Translations under genes and position numbers: made by a program
The notes under the pieces: generated by a model
The model's database searches: none
The model's input: the letters and a program-made list of their open reading frames with translations, nothing else
What the model was told of the DNA's origin: nothing
NCBI GenBank assembly: GCA_041395105.1
Contig: JAWLBB010000001.1
Span: 1,196,001-1,260,000 of the forward strand
Reading direction: 5' to 3'
DNA from: Opitutaceae bacterium
Lineage (GTDB): Bacteria; Verrucomicrobiota; Verrucomicrobiia; Opitutales; Opitutaceae
Length of the DNA: 64,000 nucleotides
Shown: in pieces, positions 42,846 to 52,463 of the stretch
How positions within the stretch are numbered: position 1 is the first letter of the stretch
How the letters are laid out: each line of letters begins with the position of its first letter

Positions 42846-44537
42846 TCAATGGAATTCGACACTCTCTTCATCGAGGATGGCGGCGAGCCCGGGATGGTCG
42901 GGTGAACGCAGCGATTCCACCATGTCCTGGATTTCCTGAGGCGGAGGCGTGGTCAGGCGGGAAACGGTCAGGGTGGCCGCGAAATTCAGGAGCATGCCGG
43001 CGGTGCCGATACCCTCTGCCGAAATCCCGAGCCAGGGGGTCATCCCGAAGTACTTGACTGCCGTGATGTAGAAGGTGGTGAAACCGAGTCCGACAATCAT
43101 GCCGGTGATGGCGCCCGCGCGGTTGGTGCGCTTGTCGAAAATGCCGAGAACGATGATGGGGAAGAAACTGGCCGCGGCCAGGCCGAAGGCGAAGGCCACC
43201 ACCTGGGCCACGAATCCCATCGGGTGAATGCCGAACCAGCCCGCGATGAAAACGGCCACGAGGATCATGAACCGGCCGACAAGGACGCGCTGCTTCTCGG
43301 TGGCCCGCGGATTGACCAGTCGATAATAGAGGTCGTGGGCGATGGAGCTAGAAATCACCAGAAGCAGGCCGGAGGCGGTTGAGAGGGCCGCGGCCAGCCC
43401 CCCCGCGGCCACCAGGGCGATGACCCACGGGGCAAGCGCCGCCACTTCGGGGGTCGACAGGACGATGATATCCCGGTCGATGGTGACTTCGCTCAGCGCG
43501 GAGTCGGCGCTCAACTGGATGCGACCATCGCCGTTCTTGTCGTCGAACTTCAGGAGCCCGGTATTCTCCCACTTGCCGACCCAATCGGTCGCCTGGATCT
43601 CTTCGATCGGCCGGTCGTGAAGGCTGGTGATGAGATTGAAGCGGGCGAAAGCGGCCAGGGCCGGTGCCGCCGTGTAGAGCAGGGCGATGAAGAGCAGGGC
43701 CCAGAAAGCCGAATAGCGTGCTGCCCGGACGGACTTGACCGTGTAAAAGCGCACGATGACGTGGGGAAGGCCGGCTGTTCCCACCATCAGGGCGATCGTG
43801 ATGAAAAGGACATCCTGGATCGGCTTGTTGGCAAAGGGCGTGGTGTATTCGGCAAAGCCGAGATCGACCTGGAGCTGATTGAGCCGCTCGACGATGTCGC
43901 TGGTCGTGAAGGCGATCTGGGGCACGGGATTGCCGGTCAGCATCCAGGCGAGTGCCACTGCCGGGATGAGATAGGCGATGATCAGCACGGTGTATTGGGC
44001 GACCTGGGTCCAGGTGATCCCTTTCATGCCGCCGAGAACCGCGAAGAATGCCACGATGATCATTCCGATGATGACACCGTGGTTGATGTCGACCTGAAGA
44101 AAACGGCTGAAGACGATGCCGACCCCTCGCATCTGGCCCGCCACGTAGGTGACGGAGACAAATACGGCGCAGATGACGGCGACCACTCGCGCGACCTTCG
44201 AGTAGTAACGGTCGCCGACGAAATCGGGGACGGTGTACTTGCCGAATTTCCGCAGGAATGGGGCCAGGAGCAGGGCGAGCAGGACATACCCGCCGGTCCA
44301 TCCCATCAGGTAGATCGACCCGTCGTAGCCGAGGGTCGAGATCAGGCCGGCCATCGAAATGAAGGATGCGGCCGACATCCAGTCGGCCGCCGTGGCCGCC
44401 CCATTGGCGATCGCGGGCACGCCTTGACCGGCCACATAGAAGCCCGAGGTGTCCCTGACCCTTGCCCACCAGCCGATATAGAGGTAAACGAAAAAGGTCA
44501 GGCTGACCAGGAGGTAGGTCCAGGCTTCGACTGTCAT
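42846..44537 (-). CDS. Sodium:solute symporter (SSS family, ActP-like)
   Basis: A 563-residue, ~13-helix symporter of the SSS family (LeuT fold), close to acetate/monocarboxylate permeases: WWARVRDTSGFYVAGQGVPA near residue 23, ADWMSAASFISMAGLI near 51, FGLAAASFFPIIVLGIF later. It uses the sodium gradient to import a small carboxylate or similar. It overlaps the upstream DUF4212 gene by four bases (ATGA); that small membrane partner is a typical companion. The C-terminus lacks a regulatory kinase domain. Substrate is inferred by family only. Confidence 0.92.
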   Translation of the reverse strand: MTVEAWTYLLVSLTFFVYLYIGWWARVRDTSGFYVAGQGVPAIANGAATAADWMSAASFISMAGLISTLGYDGSIYLMGWTGGYVLLALLLAPFLRKFGKYTVPDFVGDRYYSKVARVVAVICAVFVSVTYVAGQMRGVGIVFSRFLQVDINHGVIIGMIIVAFFAVLGGMKGITWTQVAQYTVLIIAYLIPAVALAWMLTGNPVPQIAFTTSDIVERLNQLQVDLGFAEYTTPFANKPIQDVLFITIALMVGTAGLPHVIVRFYTVKSVRAARYSAFWALLFIALLYTAAPALAAFARFNLITSLHDRPIEEIQATDWVGKWENTGLLKFDDKNGDGRIQLSADSALSEVTIDRDIIVLSTPEVAALAPWVIALVAAGGLAAALSTASGLLLVISSSIAHDLYYRLVNPRATEKQRVLVGRFMILVAVFIAGWFGIHPMGFVAQVVAFAFGLAAASFFPIIVLGIFDKRTNRAGAITGMIVGLGFTTFYITAVKYFGMTPWLGISAEGIGTAGMLLNFAATLTVSRLTTPPPQEIQDMVESLRSPDHPGLAAILDEESVEFH

Positions 44538-44800
44538 TTCTCAGCGTCCTCCCGGTCTTTGCCGTAGCGGTGGTCGAGGGTGTCCATCCGCCGGGCGAAG
44601 ATGTAGATCAGCGCCACGAATACGAGGATGGATCCCTGTTGCGCCATCCAGAATCCGGCGGGCAGTCGGCCGACAGAAAAAGCGTTGAGCGGTCTGACGA
44701 AGAGGATGCCGGCTCCGATCGAGACGAGAGCCCAGATGGCGAGAAGGATGAGAATGAGGCGGATGGTGGAACGCCAGTAGCCGTTTTCGGGTGGGGGCAC
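44534..44800 (-). CDS. DUF4212 small membrane subunit of the symporter
   Basis: An 88-residue protein with two membrane helices (LILILLAIWALVSIGAGILFV and GSILVFVALIYIFA) and the DUF4212 core NGYWRSTIRL, GFWMAQQGS, DTLDHRYG. It normally accompanies an SSS symporter and is thought to assist assembly. I chose GTG 44800 since no ATG lies close to the core; the frame stays open far upstream, but that part is not conserved. Stop overlaps the symporter start. It is divergent from the ClC gene. Confidence 0.75.
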   Translation of the reverse strand: MPPPENGYWRSTIRLILILLAIWALVSIGAGILFVRPLNAFSVGRLPAGFWMAQQGSILVFVALIYIFARRMDTLDHRYGKDREDAEK

Positions 44801-44911
44801 GGGGTAGGGGGGACAGGGAGTGGGGGGAGACCGGGACGGAGCGGAAACTTGAAAAGATTCGCGGAACGGCGCAATGCTCTTTTCTTTCTGCCGTTCAAAA
44901 CCTTTCCGTTC

Positions 44912-46696
44912 ATGCCGCACTCCCGCCGCTTCTACTACAAACAGCTCCGCCGCCGATTGGCAGAGGGGTTTGAGCGGCTGACTCTCGGGCAGTTGCGTCA
45001 GTTCTATTTTCTCGCCCTGATGGTCGGCATTTTGAGCGGTTTGTCGGCCGTGGCTTTTCACAAGTCGATCGATTGGATGGATCACCATCTGATCAAACGG
45101 GCCTCCATCGCCGACGGGCCATGGGTCTGGATCGGTTTGATCCTGTTGCCGGCGTTGGGCGGGCTGCTTGCGGGATTTCTCGTGCGCTACTGGGCGCCGG
45201 AGGCGGCGGGCAGCGGCATCCCTCAGACCAAGGCGGCCTACTACATCAAGTTCGGACGGATCCGATTCCGGACCGCGGTCAGCAAATTCGTTCTGGGCGC
45301 GCTGAGCATCGGCACGGGCAGCAGTCTGGGGCGTGAGGGACCGACCGTGCAGATCAGCGCCGCCCTCGCTTCATGGCTCGGTCGCTGGCTGGGTCTTCCG
45401 CCCAAAATCGTCATGCGCCTGATTCCCCTCGGGGCGGCCGGCGGGATCGCAGCGGCCTTCAATACGCCGCTTTCCGCCATCATGTTCGCGATCGAGGAGA
45501 TCATGGGCGACCTGAAGCACCGGGCTCTTGCGGCGATCGTTCTGGTTGCGGTCATCGCCGCCGTCATCGAGCGGGGCCTGCTGGGCTCGAGTTCGCTCTT
45601 TGCGGTGCCCAGTCACGTGGATTTCCGGCCGATCGAGTTGATCTGGAGTCTCTTTCTCGGGATCCTCGCCGGGGTGTTTTCGCATCTCTTCGTCGGCTTG
45701 CTGTTGCGGATCCGACAGAGGGTGCGGCAGGTCCGGGGACGATTTACCTGGGCCTTGCCGGCTGTCGGCGGTCTCGCCACCGGATTGATCGGAACGGCGG
45801 TGTTTGCCTGGTCCGGTCATCTCGGGATCTTCGGAATCGGCTACGAGGATCTCTCGCTCGCTCTCTTCGGCAAGCTCGGGCTCGCGCTGCTCATCGTCCT
45901 TTTCATCGGCAAATTCCTCGCCACGGTCCTGTGCTACTCGACGGGAGGGGTCGGAGGCATCTTCGCCCCGACGCTTTTCCTCGGCGCCATGCTGGGTGGC
46001 GCACTGGCCACCGGGCTCGATCTGATCCCGGGGATTCCGCCGATCCAGACCGGTTCGCTTGCCCTGATCGGGATGGGGGCGATGTTTGCCGGGATCATCC
46101 GGGCTCCGGTCACCTCGATCCTCATCATTTTTGAGCTGACCGGGGATTACGCGCTCATCCTGCCGATCATGCTGGCCAATCTGATTGCCTACGCACTGGC
46201 CTCCCGCTGGCGGAAGATCCCGATCTATGAAGCCCTCCTGCTGCAGGACGGCATCAATCTCCGTCAGTTCCCGATCCTTCGCCCGACCGCCAACTGGCAG
46301 AACCTTCCGGTCAATACGATCATGACAAACGACGCGGTGACCCTGCGCAAGGACGAGATGCTGCCCGAAGCGTTTGCGGAGATCAAGGGCCGGACCTTCA
46401 TGCTCTTCCCGGTGGTTGACTCAATGGGCCGCTACAGCGGCATGGTTCATCGAAAGGGAATCACCAATGTGGTGGAAGCGCATCCCGAACGGACGGTTGG
46501 TGACGTCCTGATCACGCCGGAGATTCCGATCTGCCATCCCGATCAACCCATTCGTGAGGTCGTCGGCCTTTTCGTCAAATCCGCGCACACCACGCTTCCG
46601 GTAATCAGCCGGGTCCAGCCGGGGCGCCTCCTGGGGGTGGTCACCCTCCACGACATCACCCGCCAGCAGTTCCTCAACGAATCGCAGGGGGAGTGA
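44912..46696 (+). CDS. ClC-family chloride channel/antiporter with CBS domains
   Basis: A 594-residue ClC. The Cl-binding motifs GSGIPQ (near residue 90), GREGPTVQ (near 137, carrying the gating Glu) and GGIFAPTLFLG (near 350) are intact, and the membrane part has the usual 18-helix repeat. The C-terminus carries a CBS pair (NTIMTNDAVTLRKDEMLPEAFAEI.., VGDVLITPEIPICHPDQPIREV). It moves chloride, perhaps with protons, across the inner membrane. ATG 44912 is the first that begins with a plausible cytoplasmic basic leader; upstream ORF extension is antisense to DUF4212. Confidence 0.95.
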   Translation: MPHSRRFYYKQLRRRLAEGFERLTLGQLRQFYFLALMVGILSGLSAVAFHKSIDWMDHHLIKRASIADGPWVWIGLILLPALGGLLAGFLVRYWAPEAAGSGIPQTKAAYYIKFGRIRFRTAVSKFVLGALSIGTGSSLGREGPTVQISAALASWLGRWLGLPPKIVMRLIPLGAAGGIAAAFNTPLSAIMFAIEEIMGDLKHRALAAIVLVAVIAAVIERGLLGSSSLFAVPSHVDFRPIELIWSLFLGILAGVFSHLFVGLLLRIRQRVRQVRGRFTWALPAVGGLATGLIGTAVFAWSGHLGIFGIGYEDLSLALFGKLGLALLIVLFIGKFLATVLCYSTGGVGGIFAPTLFLGAMLGGALATGLDLIPGIPPIQTGSLALIGMGAMFAGIIRAPVTSILIIFELTGDYALILPIMLANLIAYALASRWRKIPIYEALLLQDGINLRQFPILRPTANWQNLPVNTIMTNDAVTLRKDEMLPEAFAEIKGRTFMLFPVVDSMGRYSGMVHRKGITNVVEAHPERTVGDVLITPEIPICHPDQPIREVVGLFVKSAHTTLPVISRVQPGRLLGVVTLHDITRQQFLNESQGE

Positions 46697-46706
46697 GGCG
46701 CACTCT

Positions 46707-46731
46707 TGAGACGGCCCTTGAGGCTGTCTCA
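46707..46731 (+). terminator. Weak hairpin after the ClC gene
   Basis: TGAGACGGCC, 5-base loop, GGCTGTCTCA: a 10-bp stem with one G-U pair, ten bases after the ClC stop. The T-run is poor and the hairpin overlaps the end of the convergent mutarotase gene. Confidence 0.35.
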
Positions 46732-47655
46732 GTCGATGAAGACCTCGACGCTGAAGACGCCGGTGCATCCCGGTTCAACCCAATGCAGACCGAGGCCCGT
46801 CTCGGGGCTGTTCGGGGGGCCCATCCACGGCTCGACACAGTAATAGGGGACTTCGGGGCCGCCGGTCCAGGTGACGACGGTCATTTCGCGGGTCGGTTTG
46901 GCCTGGGAGCCGATCTTCAGACGGAGGCGGCTTCCTGTTTCCGTGTCCTTCACCGTCACCCTGTCGGATGTCAGGTCGGTATGGATACGGTCGATCAGGC
47001 CGGGCGCGTCGAGGGTCTCGGGTCCCGGGTGGTGATCGGGTACGGGCTCGAGCAGGCCCCGGGTGTTCTGGCGCCACGCTTTCCGCGCGGGGACCCGGAT
47101 CCGGTAGTCCTTGCGGTGTCCGCCGTCCCTCCAGGGAATGGCAAAATAGAAATGATGCCCGGCCGACCAGGGCAGTCGGCGGCTTCCGAGATTCTTCAGG
47201 CGGAACTCGACGGAGAGCGCGAGTTCCTGGAAACGGTAGGCCACGGTGAACTCGTAGTCGAAGGGGTAGGCTTCGGCGGTCTCCGCATCCGGCTCGAAAA
47301 CTGCGGTGAAACCGTGTTCATCCGCGCGGGAGAGGGCGAATCTCCCCTGGCGGGCAATGCCGTGCATCGGCATGGGGCGGACGGTTCCGTCCGGGTCCTT
47401 CCATTGATGAATGGTCCCCTGGTGAAAAGTCCTCGCCGAGAAAGGGAAGAGGATGGGGTTGCCGCCGCGGGCTTGAGCGATCCCGTCGAGGGACTCCATC
47501 TCGGGCCAGTGAATAATGTCCCGGAAAGACCCGTCGGCCAGCCTCAGGTGCCAGTTCATCAGACGGGCACCGCTTTCCGGGAAAGCAAGGAAGGTCGAGT
47601 TCCCCACCTGCCATCGACCGATCCGGCGTCCGAGATAGTCAATCCTCTCCATCAA
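46729..47655 (-). CDS. Aldose 1-epimerase-like (galactose mutarotase fold) protein
   Basis: A 308-residue beta-sandwich mutarotase of the aldose epimerase/LacX/YeaD group. Catalytic residues visible: His in MPMHGIARQG (near residue 99), His pair in AGHHFYF (near 165), and Glu in CVEPWMGP (near 271). It converts alpha and beta anomers of a free or phosphorylated sugar. It converges with the ClC gene and is divergent from nfeD. Whether it prefers hexose 6-phosphates cannot be decided. Confidence 0.88.
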   Translation of the reverse strand: MMERIDYLGRRIGRWQVGNSTFLAFPESGARLMNWHLRLADGSFRDIIHWPEMESLDGIAQARGGNPILFPFSARTFHQGTIHQWKDPDGTVRPMPMHGIARQGRFALSRADEHGFTAVFEPDAETAEAYPFDYEFTVAYRFQELALSVEFRLKNLGSRRLPWSAGHHFYFAIPWRDGGHRKDYRIRVPARKAWRQNTRGLLEPVPDHHPGPETLDAPGLIDRIHTDLTSDRVTVKDTETGSRLRLKIGSQAKPTREMTVVTWTGGPEVPYYCVEPWMGPPNSPETGLGLHWVEPGCTGVFSVEVFID

Positions 47656-47766
47656 AGGGCAGGCAAACCGGATACGGGGGCCGCCGCAATCCTATTTGCG
47701 GATCAACTGATCACCTTCTCTTGCCTTTCGCATTGTTCATCCTACCATGATGCCATTCCCTCTTCA

Positions 47767-49227
47767 ATGAAGGTTCCTGTTCTGATTCTTCTCGTCTTCC
47801 CGTTCATGTTCCTGTCCGCATTGCGGGCGGAAGAGGCCCCTGCGGAGGAGTCCCCGGCGGAATCGGTTGAACCGGTACCGGACTTGACCGAGCCCGGGGA
47901 GGTGCCGCCCAAGGTCTATGTCATCCCGATCGAAGGGCAGATCGGCAAGCCGACCCTGTATATCGTGCGCCGGGGGGTGAAGGAGGCGATAGAAGCGAAA
48001 GCGGGCACCATCATTCTTGATATGGAGACGCCGGGAGGCGATCTCGCCTCGACTCTTGAGATCATGACCATTCTCGATCGCTTCGAGGGATTGACCGTGA
48101 CCTACATCAACAGCGAAGCCGTCTCGGCCGGGGCGTTCATCTCGGCCGCCACCGACGAGATCCACTTCGCCCCGGATGGTGTCATCGGAGCGGCGGCGCC
48201 GGTTCAGTCGACCGGACAGGAGATCGACGAGACCATGAAGCTGAAGATCGAGAGTTATCTCAAGGCGAAGATCCGTTCGATCACGGAGGACCACCCGATG
48301 CGTGGTGAGGTCATCTCGGCCATGGTGGATCCGGAGTTTGAATTGAAGATCGGAGACGAGATCATCAAGCCGAAGGGGGAACTCCTCAGCCTGACCGCGA
48401 ACGAGGCGATGAAGGAATACGGGGATCCCCCGCTCCCCCTGCTCGGGGCGGGCATCAATCCGACGGTCGAGGATCTGATCGAGAAGCTGACCGGGACCAA
48501 AGCCTACGAAAGGCGGGATTTTGAGGTCACCTGGTCAATCAATCTGGCCCGATGGCTGACGGTGATGAGTCCGCTCTTTCTCGGATTGGGCTCACTCCTG
48601 CTCTTCATCGAGTTCAAGACGCCGGGATTCGGCGTCTTCGGGATCGGCGGTCTTCTCCTGATCGGTCTGGTCTTTTTCGGTCACCATGTCGCCGGACTTT
48701 CCGGCAATGAGGGGTTCCTCATCTTCCTGCTGGGTTTTCTCCTGGTCATCGTGGAAATCATTTTCTTCCCGGGGTTGATCGTGCCGGCCGCACTCGGCGC
48801 GATCCTCATGCTGGGAAGCCTGATCTGGGGCATGACGGACGTCTGGCCCAGCGGGAGCTTCGAACCAAGCTGGGACCTCCTGACCACACCTCTCTTCAAT
48901 CTGGCAGCGGGTCTGGCCATCGCCTTGGTCTTCGGTCTTCTCTTTGCCCGGTTTCTGCCGAAATCCGTCTTCTGGAGCCGGTTGGTTCTGGCAGCGGAGA
49001 ACCGCGGCAGCGCGTCCGGAGTGGCCGCCAACGAGTCACCCGCCGGCGGACCTGCTCCGGGCAGTCTGGCCACGGCGGTCACGGACCTCTTCCCGAGCGG
49101 CCAGATCGAGTTCGAGGGCCGGCGCTTTGACGCCCACCTCGAGGTGGGCACGGTCGGGCGTGGAGGGACCGTCCGGGTCATTCGGTATGCGGATTTCGCC
49201 TACATCGTGGAGGCCGCCGAATCATGA
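47767..49227 (+). CDS. NfeD-type membrane-bound ClpP-class serine protease
   Basis: A 486-residue full-length NfeD. Signal peptide (residues 1-21, ..SALRA), then a ClpP-like protease domain with the catalytic Ser120 in AVSAGAFIS and a Lys around residue 159-161, four or five membrane helices (~277-400), and a C-terminal OB-fold NfeD domain (from ~425). It overlaps the next NfeD-like gene by four bases and shares an operon with floA, the known NfeD-flotillin association. Protease activity near stomatin/flotillin partners is known in archaea; targets here are unknown. ATG 47767. Confidence 0.92.
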   Translation: MKVPVLILLVFPFMFLSALRAEEAPAEESPAESVEPVPDLTEPGEVPPKVYVIPIEGQIGKPTLYIVRRGVKEAIEAKAGTIILDMETPGGDLASTLEIMTILDRFEGLTVTYINSEAVSAGAFISAATDEIHFAPDGVIGAAAPVQSTGQEIDETMKLKIESYLKAKIRSITEDHPMRGEVISAMVDPEFELKIGDEIIKPKGELLSLTANEAMKEYGDPPLPLLGAGINPTVEDLIEKLTGTKAYERRDFEVTWSINLARWLTVMSPLFLGLGSLLLFIEFKTPGFGVFGIGGLLLIGLVFFGHHVAGLSGNEGFLIFLLGFLLVIVEIIFFPGLIVPAALGAILMLGSLIWGMTDVWPSGSFEPSWDLLTTPLFNLAAGLAIALVFGLLFARFLPKSVFWSRLVLAAENRGSASGVAANESPAGGPAPGSLATAVTDLFPSGQIEFEGRRFDAHLEVGTVGRGGTVRVIRYADFAYIVEAAES

Positions 49228-49688
49228 GCACCATCCTCGCCCTTTTCGCTCTCGGGAGCCTTCTCATCTTTTTCGAAATTTTCCTGCCGGGCGGAATCCT
49301 CGGAGTCGCCGGCGGCCTGGCCATTCTCGCAGGGAGCGCCATCGCCTTCATGGATTACGGATCCGACGGCGGAACGCTGGCGGTTGTCGCGGGAGTCGCC
49401 CTCTTGATCTGCAGCCTGATCATCGAGTTCAAGTTTCTCCCGAAGACGCGGCTGGGTCGGCGGCTTTTTCTCTCGAAGGCGGATTCCGGAGCATCCCAAC
49501 CGCCGATTGCCTCGGACGATGTCGTCGGCCGGGAGTGCCAGGCCGAGACCACCCTGGCTCCATCCGGAGTGGTTGTCCTTGACGGGAAGCGCTATGAGGC
49601 CTTCTCTCAAGGAGGCTACGTCGAGCGGGGGAGTCTGCTCATCGTCAAGGGAATGGATAATTTTCGCCTGATTGTCTCAAAACCATGA
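49224..49688 (+). CDS. Short NfeD-like protein (NfeD1b)
   Basis: A 154-residue protein lacking the protease domain: two or three membrane helices (residues 1-72, including ILALFALGSLLIFFEIFLPGGILG), a cytosolic linker, and a C-terminal OB-fold (~100-150: SGVVVLDGKRYEAFSQGGYVERGS.LIV). It is the truncated NfeD partner type that usually pairs with flotillin. It overlaps both its neighbours by four bases, so the three genes NfeD, NfeD1b and FloA are translationally coupled. Confidence 0.88.
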   Translation: MSTILALFALGSLLIFFEIFLPGGILGVAGGLAILAGSAIAFMDYGSDGGTLAVVAGVALLICSLIIEFKFLPKTRLGRRLFLSKADSGASQPPIASDDVVGRECQAETTLAPSGVVVLDGKRYEAFSQGGYVERGSLLIVKGMDNFRLIVSKP

Positions 49689-50692
49689 ACCTGAACCTCA
49701 TCATACTTGTCGCCATCAGCGTCCTCGGCCTGGTCGTCGCGCTCTGGTTTTTCGCTTTCTTCTTTGTCTGGCTCCGGGCCGCACTGGCCGGCGCCTACGT
49801 CAGCCCGGTCACCCTGGTCGCGATGCGCCTGCGGCAGGTGCCTTACGGGGTGGTCGTCGATGCCCGGGTCACCGCGCTCAAGGCCGGGATCGACCTGACG
49901 GCCGATGAGCTGGAGGCCCATTATCTGGCCGGCGGCAGCCTCATTCCGACGGTTCAGGCGATCATTGCAGCGCAGAAGGCCCGGATCTCGCTCGATTGGA
50001 CGCGGGCCTGTGCCATCGACCTGGCGACGAAGGGGTCGGGCAAATCGGTTGTTGAAGCGGTGCGTACTTCGGTTGATCCGAAGGTGATCGATTGCCCGAA
50101 TCCGGAGATGGGCCGAGCGACGATCGACGGAGTGGCGAAGGACGGCATTCAGGTCAAGGTGCGGGCGCGGGTCACGGTGCGGACCAACCTCGATCGCTTT
50201 GTCGGCGGGGCCAAGGAGGAGACGATCATCGCCCGGGTGGGCGAAGGCATTGTCACCACAATCGGTTCCTCCGAGTCCTACAAGACGGTTCTCGAGAGTC
50301 CCGACTCCATTTCCAAGGTTGTCCTCAAACGCGGTCTCGATGTCGGATCGGCCTTTGAGATTCTCTCCATTGATATTGCGGACGTTGATGTCGGTGAGAA
50401 CGTGGGTGCGAAGTTGCAGGAAGCCCAAGCCGAGGCGAACAAGAGAATGGCCCAGGCCCAGGCGGAAATCCGACGGGCGGCGGCGGTCGCCCTGGAGCAG
50501 GAAATGAAAGCCCGGGTTCAGGAAATGCAGGCGAAGGTGGTCGAGGCGGAGGCGCAGGTCCCGCTTGCCATGGCCGAGGCTTTCCGGTCCGGCAATCTCG
50601 GCATCATGGACTACTACCGCATGCAGAATATCCGTTCGGATACCGATATGCGCGACTCGATTGCCCGGACGGACGAAGGAGAATCCAAGTAG
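49685..50692 (+). CDS. floA: Flotillin-like protein FloA
   Basis: A 335-residue membrane scaffold (YqfA/FloA). N-terminal membrane hairpin (residues 5-35), a SPFH domain (~40-190), and a coiled-coil rich in Ala/Glu (~240-290: KLQEAQAEANKRMAQAQAEIRRAA). The string RLRQVPYGVVVDARVTALKAGI and the region around VRTSVDPKVIDCPNPE are family-specific. It organises functional membrane microdomains together with NfeD. Final gene of the NfeD-NfeD1b-FloA operon; 71 bases to the next gene. Confidence 0.95.
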   Translation: MNLNLIILVAISVLGLVVALWFFAFFFVWLRAALAGAYVSPVTLVAMRLRQVPYGVVVDARVTALKAGIDLTADELEAHYLAGGSLIPTVQAIIAAQKARISLDWTRACAIDLATKGSGKSVVEAVRTSVDPKVIDCPNPEMGRATIDGVAKDGIQVKVRARVTVRTNLDRFVGGAKEETIIARVGEGIVTTIGSSESYKTVLESPDSISKVVLKRGLDVGSAFEILSIDIADVDVGENVGAKLQEAQAEANKRMAQAQAEIRRAAAVALEQEMKARVQEMQAKVVEAEAQVPLAMAEAFRSGNLGIMDYYRMQNIRSDTDMRDSIARTDEGESK

Positions 50693-50763
50693 GATTCACG
50701 ATTGACTGCCCGGCGCGTTGAAATGGGCCGGGCAGCCGGCACAATCACCTGGAAACATCCCGA

Positions 50764-51372
50764 ATGGACTGGCTGATCGAAAACTTCGGCAAGCTGCTCC
50801 CCATCATCCTGATGGTGATCTATTTCTGGGTGAATGCGAAAAAGAAGGGCTCCGAAGAAGACGAGCCCGGCGGCGGTGAAGCCGATGCGGATCAGGCGGA
50901 ACGGGCGAGAACCATCCAGGAGGAGATCCGTCGGCGGATCCTGGAGCGCCAACAGGGAGCCGCACCCAGGCCGCGGGTCGCTCCTCCGGTTCCGGTGGAA
51001 GAGGGCCTGCATCAGGCGCAGACCGCGGCGGAGCGAAGCGGGGAAACCTGGTCGGCTCAACCGGCCGGAGAAGTCTACGAACGGGCGAAGCCGCAGGGTG
51101 ACTACGCCCAGGTGCTGGAGCGCCAGAGGCAATTGGCGGAGCGTCTCGAGCAGGCCCGTCGCCTGACGTCCCGCAACCTGGAGGCACGCGACCGGAGCCT
51201 TGCGGCGTCCGCGATGACAACCTCACCGGTCCGGCAGGCCCCGGAAGCGGTCGGGACAAGCGTCAACCCGCTTCGAAAGACGCTGCTCGGCGATCTGAGT
51301 GACCGGAAGGGCCTGCGTCGGGCCGTCATTCTGCGTGAAGTACTCGGGAAGCCGGTCGGGATGCGTTCCTGA
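50764..51372 (+). CDS. Hypothetical membrane-anchored coiled-coil protein
   Basis: A 202-residue protein I do not recognise. It has one N-terminal membrane helix (residues ~5-23, IENFGKLLPIILMVIYFWV), then an acidic stretch, Arg/Glu/Gln-rich helices likely to form coiled-coils (RTIQEEIRRRILERQQ, YAQVLERQRQLAERLEQAR), and a C-terminal segment LSDRKGLRRAVILREVLGKPVG that looks conserved. It follows floA by 71 bases on the same strand, so it may belong to the membrane-microdomain operon. Function unknown. Confidence 0.7.
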   Translation: MDWLIENFGKLLPIILMVIYFWVNAKKKGSEEDEPGGGEADADQAERARTIQEEIRRRILERQQGAAPRPRVAPPVPVEEGLHQAQTAAERSGETWSAQPAGEVYERAKPQGDYAQVLERQRQLAERLEQARRLTSRNLEARDRSLAASAMTTSPVRQAPEAVGTSVNPLRKTLLGDLSDRKGLRRAVILREVLGKPVGMRS

Positions 51373-51544
51373 TAAGCGCACCGGACAGTCTCTGCCTGGT
51401 GAAAGAAGCCGCCTCAAGACCGCGGGTCTTGGGGCCTCTCGATTGAGCCGTCACGGCTGCCCGGTCGTCGGACACCACACCAGCCGGATCCGGCGCCTTC
51501 CGATGGATACGGGGAAATCTGTCGGCCTTGGACGAACCCAGGGA

Positions 51545-52351
51545 TCAGTTGAAGGTCGATCGACCGATACCGTCGGTGGGCATCCGGAATCGCTGTCCGC
51601 CTTTCTCGACGAGCAGGTTGGCTCCGGCTGTGTAGGTGATGAGGATGGTCCCCCGCTTGGTCACCGAACGGGTTTCGCCCCGGGCGAGGGGGCCCTGGAA
51701 GAGAACGTCGCCCCCATCAATCTCGGTCACCTTGACCCGGACTTCCTCCAGGGCGATCAGGTTGATCGTCTCGCTGTCCACTGCAGTCACGGTTCCGTTT
51801 TCGTTGTCGGCCCGGGAGTTTCCTCCCGATCCCACAATCGCCTGAATGACCCAGACGAGGACGGCGATAGCCAGAATCCCGCTCAGAATGATACCGCCGA
51901 TTTTGAGGTAGACCGTGTTGTCCAGACGGACAAGGTCCTTCCAATCGCCGCGGGAGCCGGCCGGAGGGCCCGGGGGCTTGGGCGCAGCGGCAGGCCGGCT
52001 TGGTTCGGGATGGGGGTCGTTCTCTTCGTGAGAATGGCTCGGCTCAGGTGGCTTTGGTCGTTCCTGAATCTCCATCCGGCCGAAGAGCTCGCGCGTTTCC
52101 TTTCTCGACTTCGTTTCGCCAAGAAGGGTGGACGTGTAGTCGGTGACGATCGTTTCCGGATTGATCCGTAGAAAGCGGGCATAATTCCGCAGGAAACCGC
52201 GCACATAGATCTCCGGAAGGTTGATGTCGAAGTTGCTCTCCTCGAAGCGCGCGAGAAAATCGCTGCGGATCTTGGTGGTTTCCGCGGCTTCGCGAATGGA
52301 TATGCCCCGCCGTTTGCGGGCTTCTTCGAGACGTTCTCCGATCGATTGCAT
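51545..52351 (-). CDS. RodZ-like helix-turn-helix membrane protein
   Basis: A 268-residue bitopic protein. The N-terminal HTH_25 (residues 1-75: IGERLEEARKRRGISIREAAETTKIRSDFLARFEE..GFLRNYARFL) is typical of RodZ, followed by a Pro/Glu-rich linker, a membrane helix at about 148-170, and a periplasmic DUF4115-type domain (~185-265). RodZ couples MreB to cell-wall synthesis. No MreB lies here. It is 112 bases downstream of ftsK on the same strand. Confidence 0.88.
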   Translation of the reverse strand: MQSIGERLEEARKRRGISIREAAETTKIRSDFLARFEESNFDINLPEIYVRGFLRNYARFLRINPETIVTDYTSTLLGETKSRKETRELFGRMEIQERPKPPEPSHSHEENDPHPEPSRPAAAPKPPGPPAGSRGDWKDLVRLDNTVYLKIGGIILSGILAIAVLVWVIQAIVGSGGNSRADNENGTVTAVDSETINLIALEEVRVKVTEIDGGDVLFQGPLARGETRSVTKRGTILITYTAGANLLVEKGGQRFRMPTDGIGRSTFN

Positions 52352-52463
52352 GGGTATGACTGAGAGCGGAAGTATACAGGCTTGCGGACATTAGGCGATG
52401 CCGAATTCCCACGGATTTCAATCCCGGAACGCACCCGTCGGCGCAAAAGACGCCTCTCAGGGC

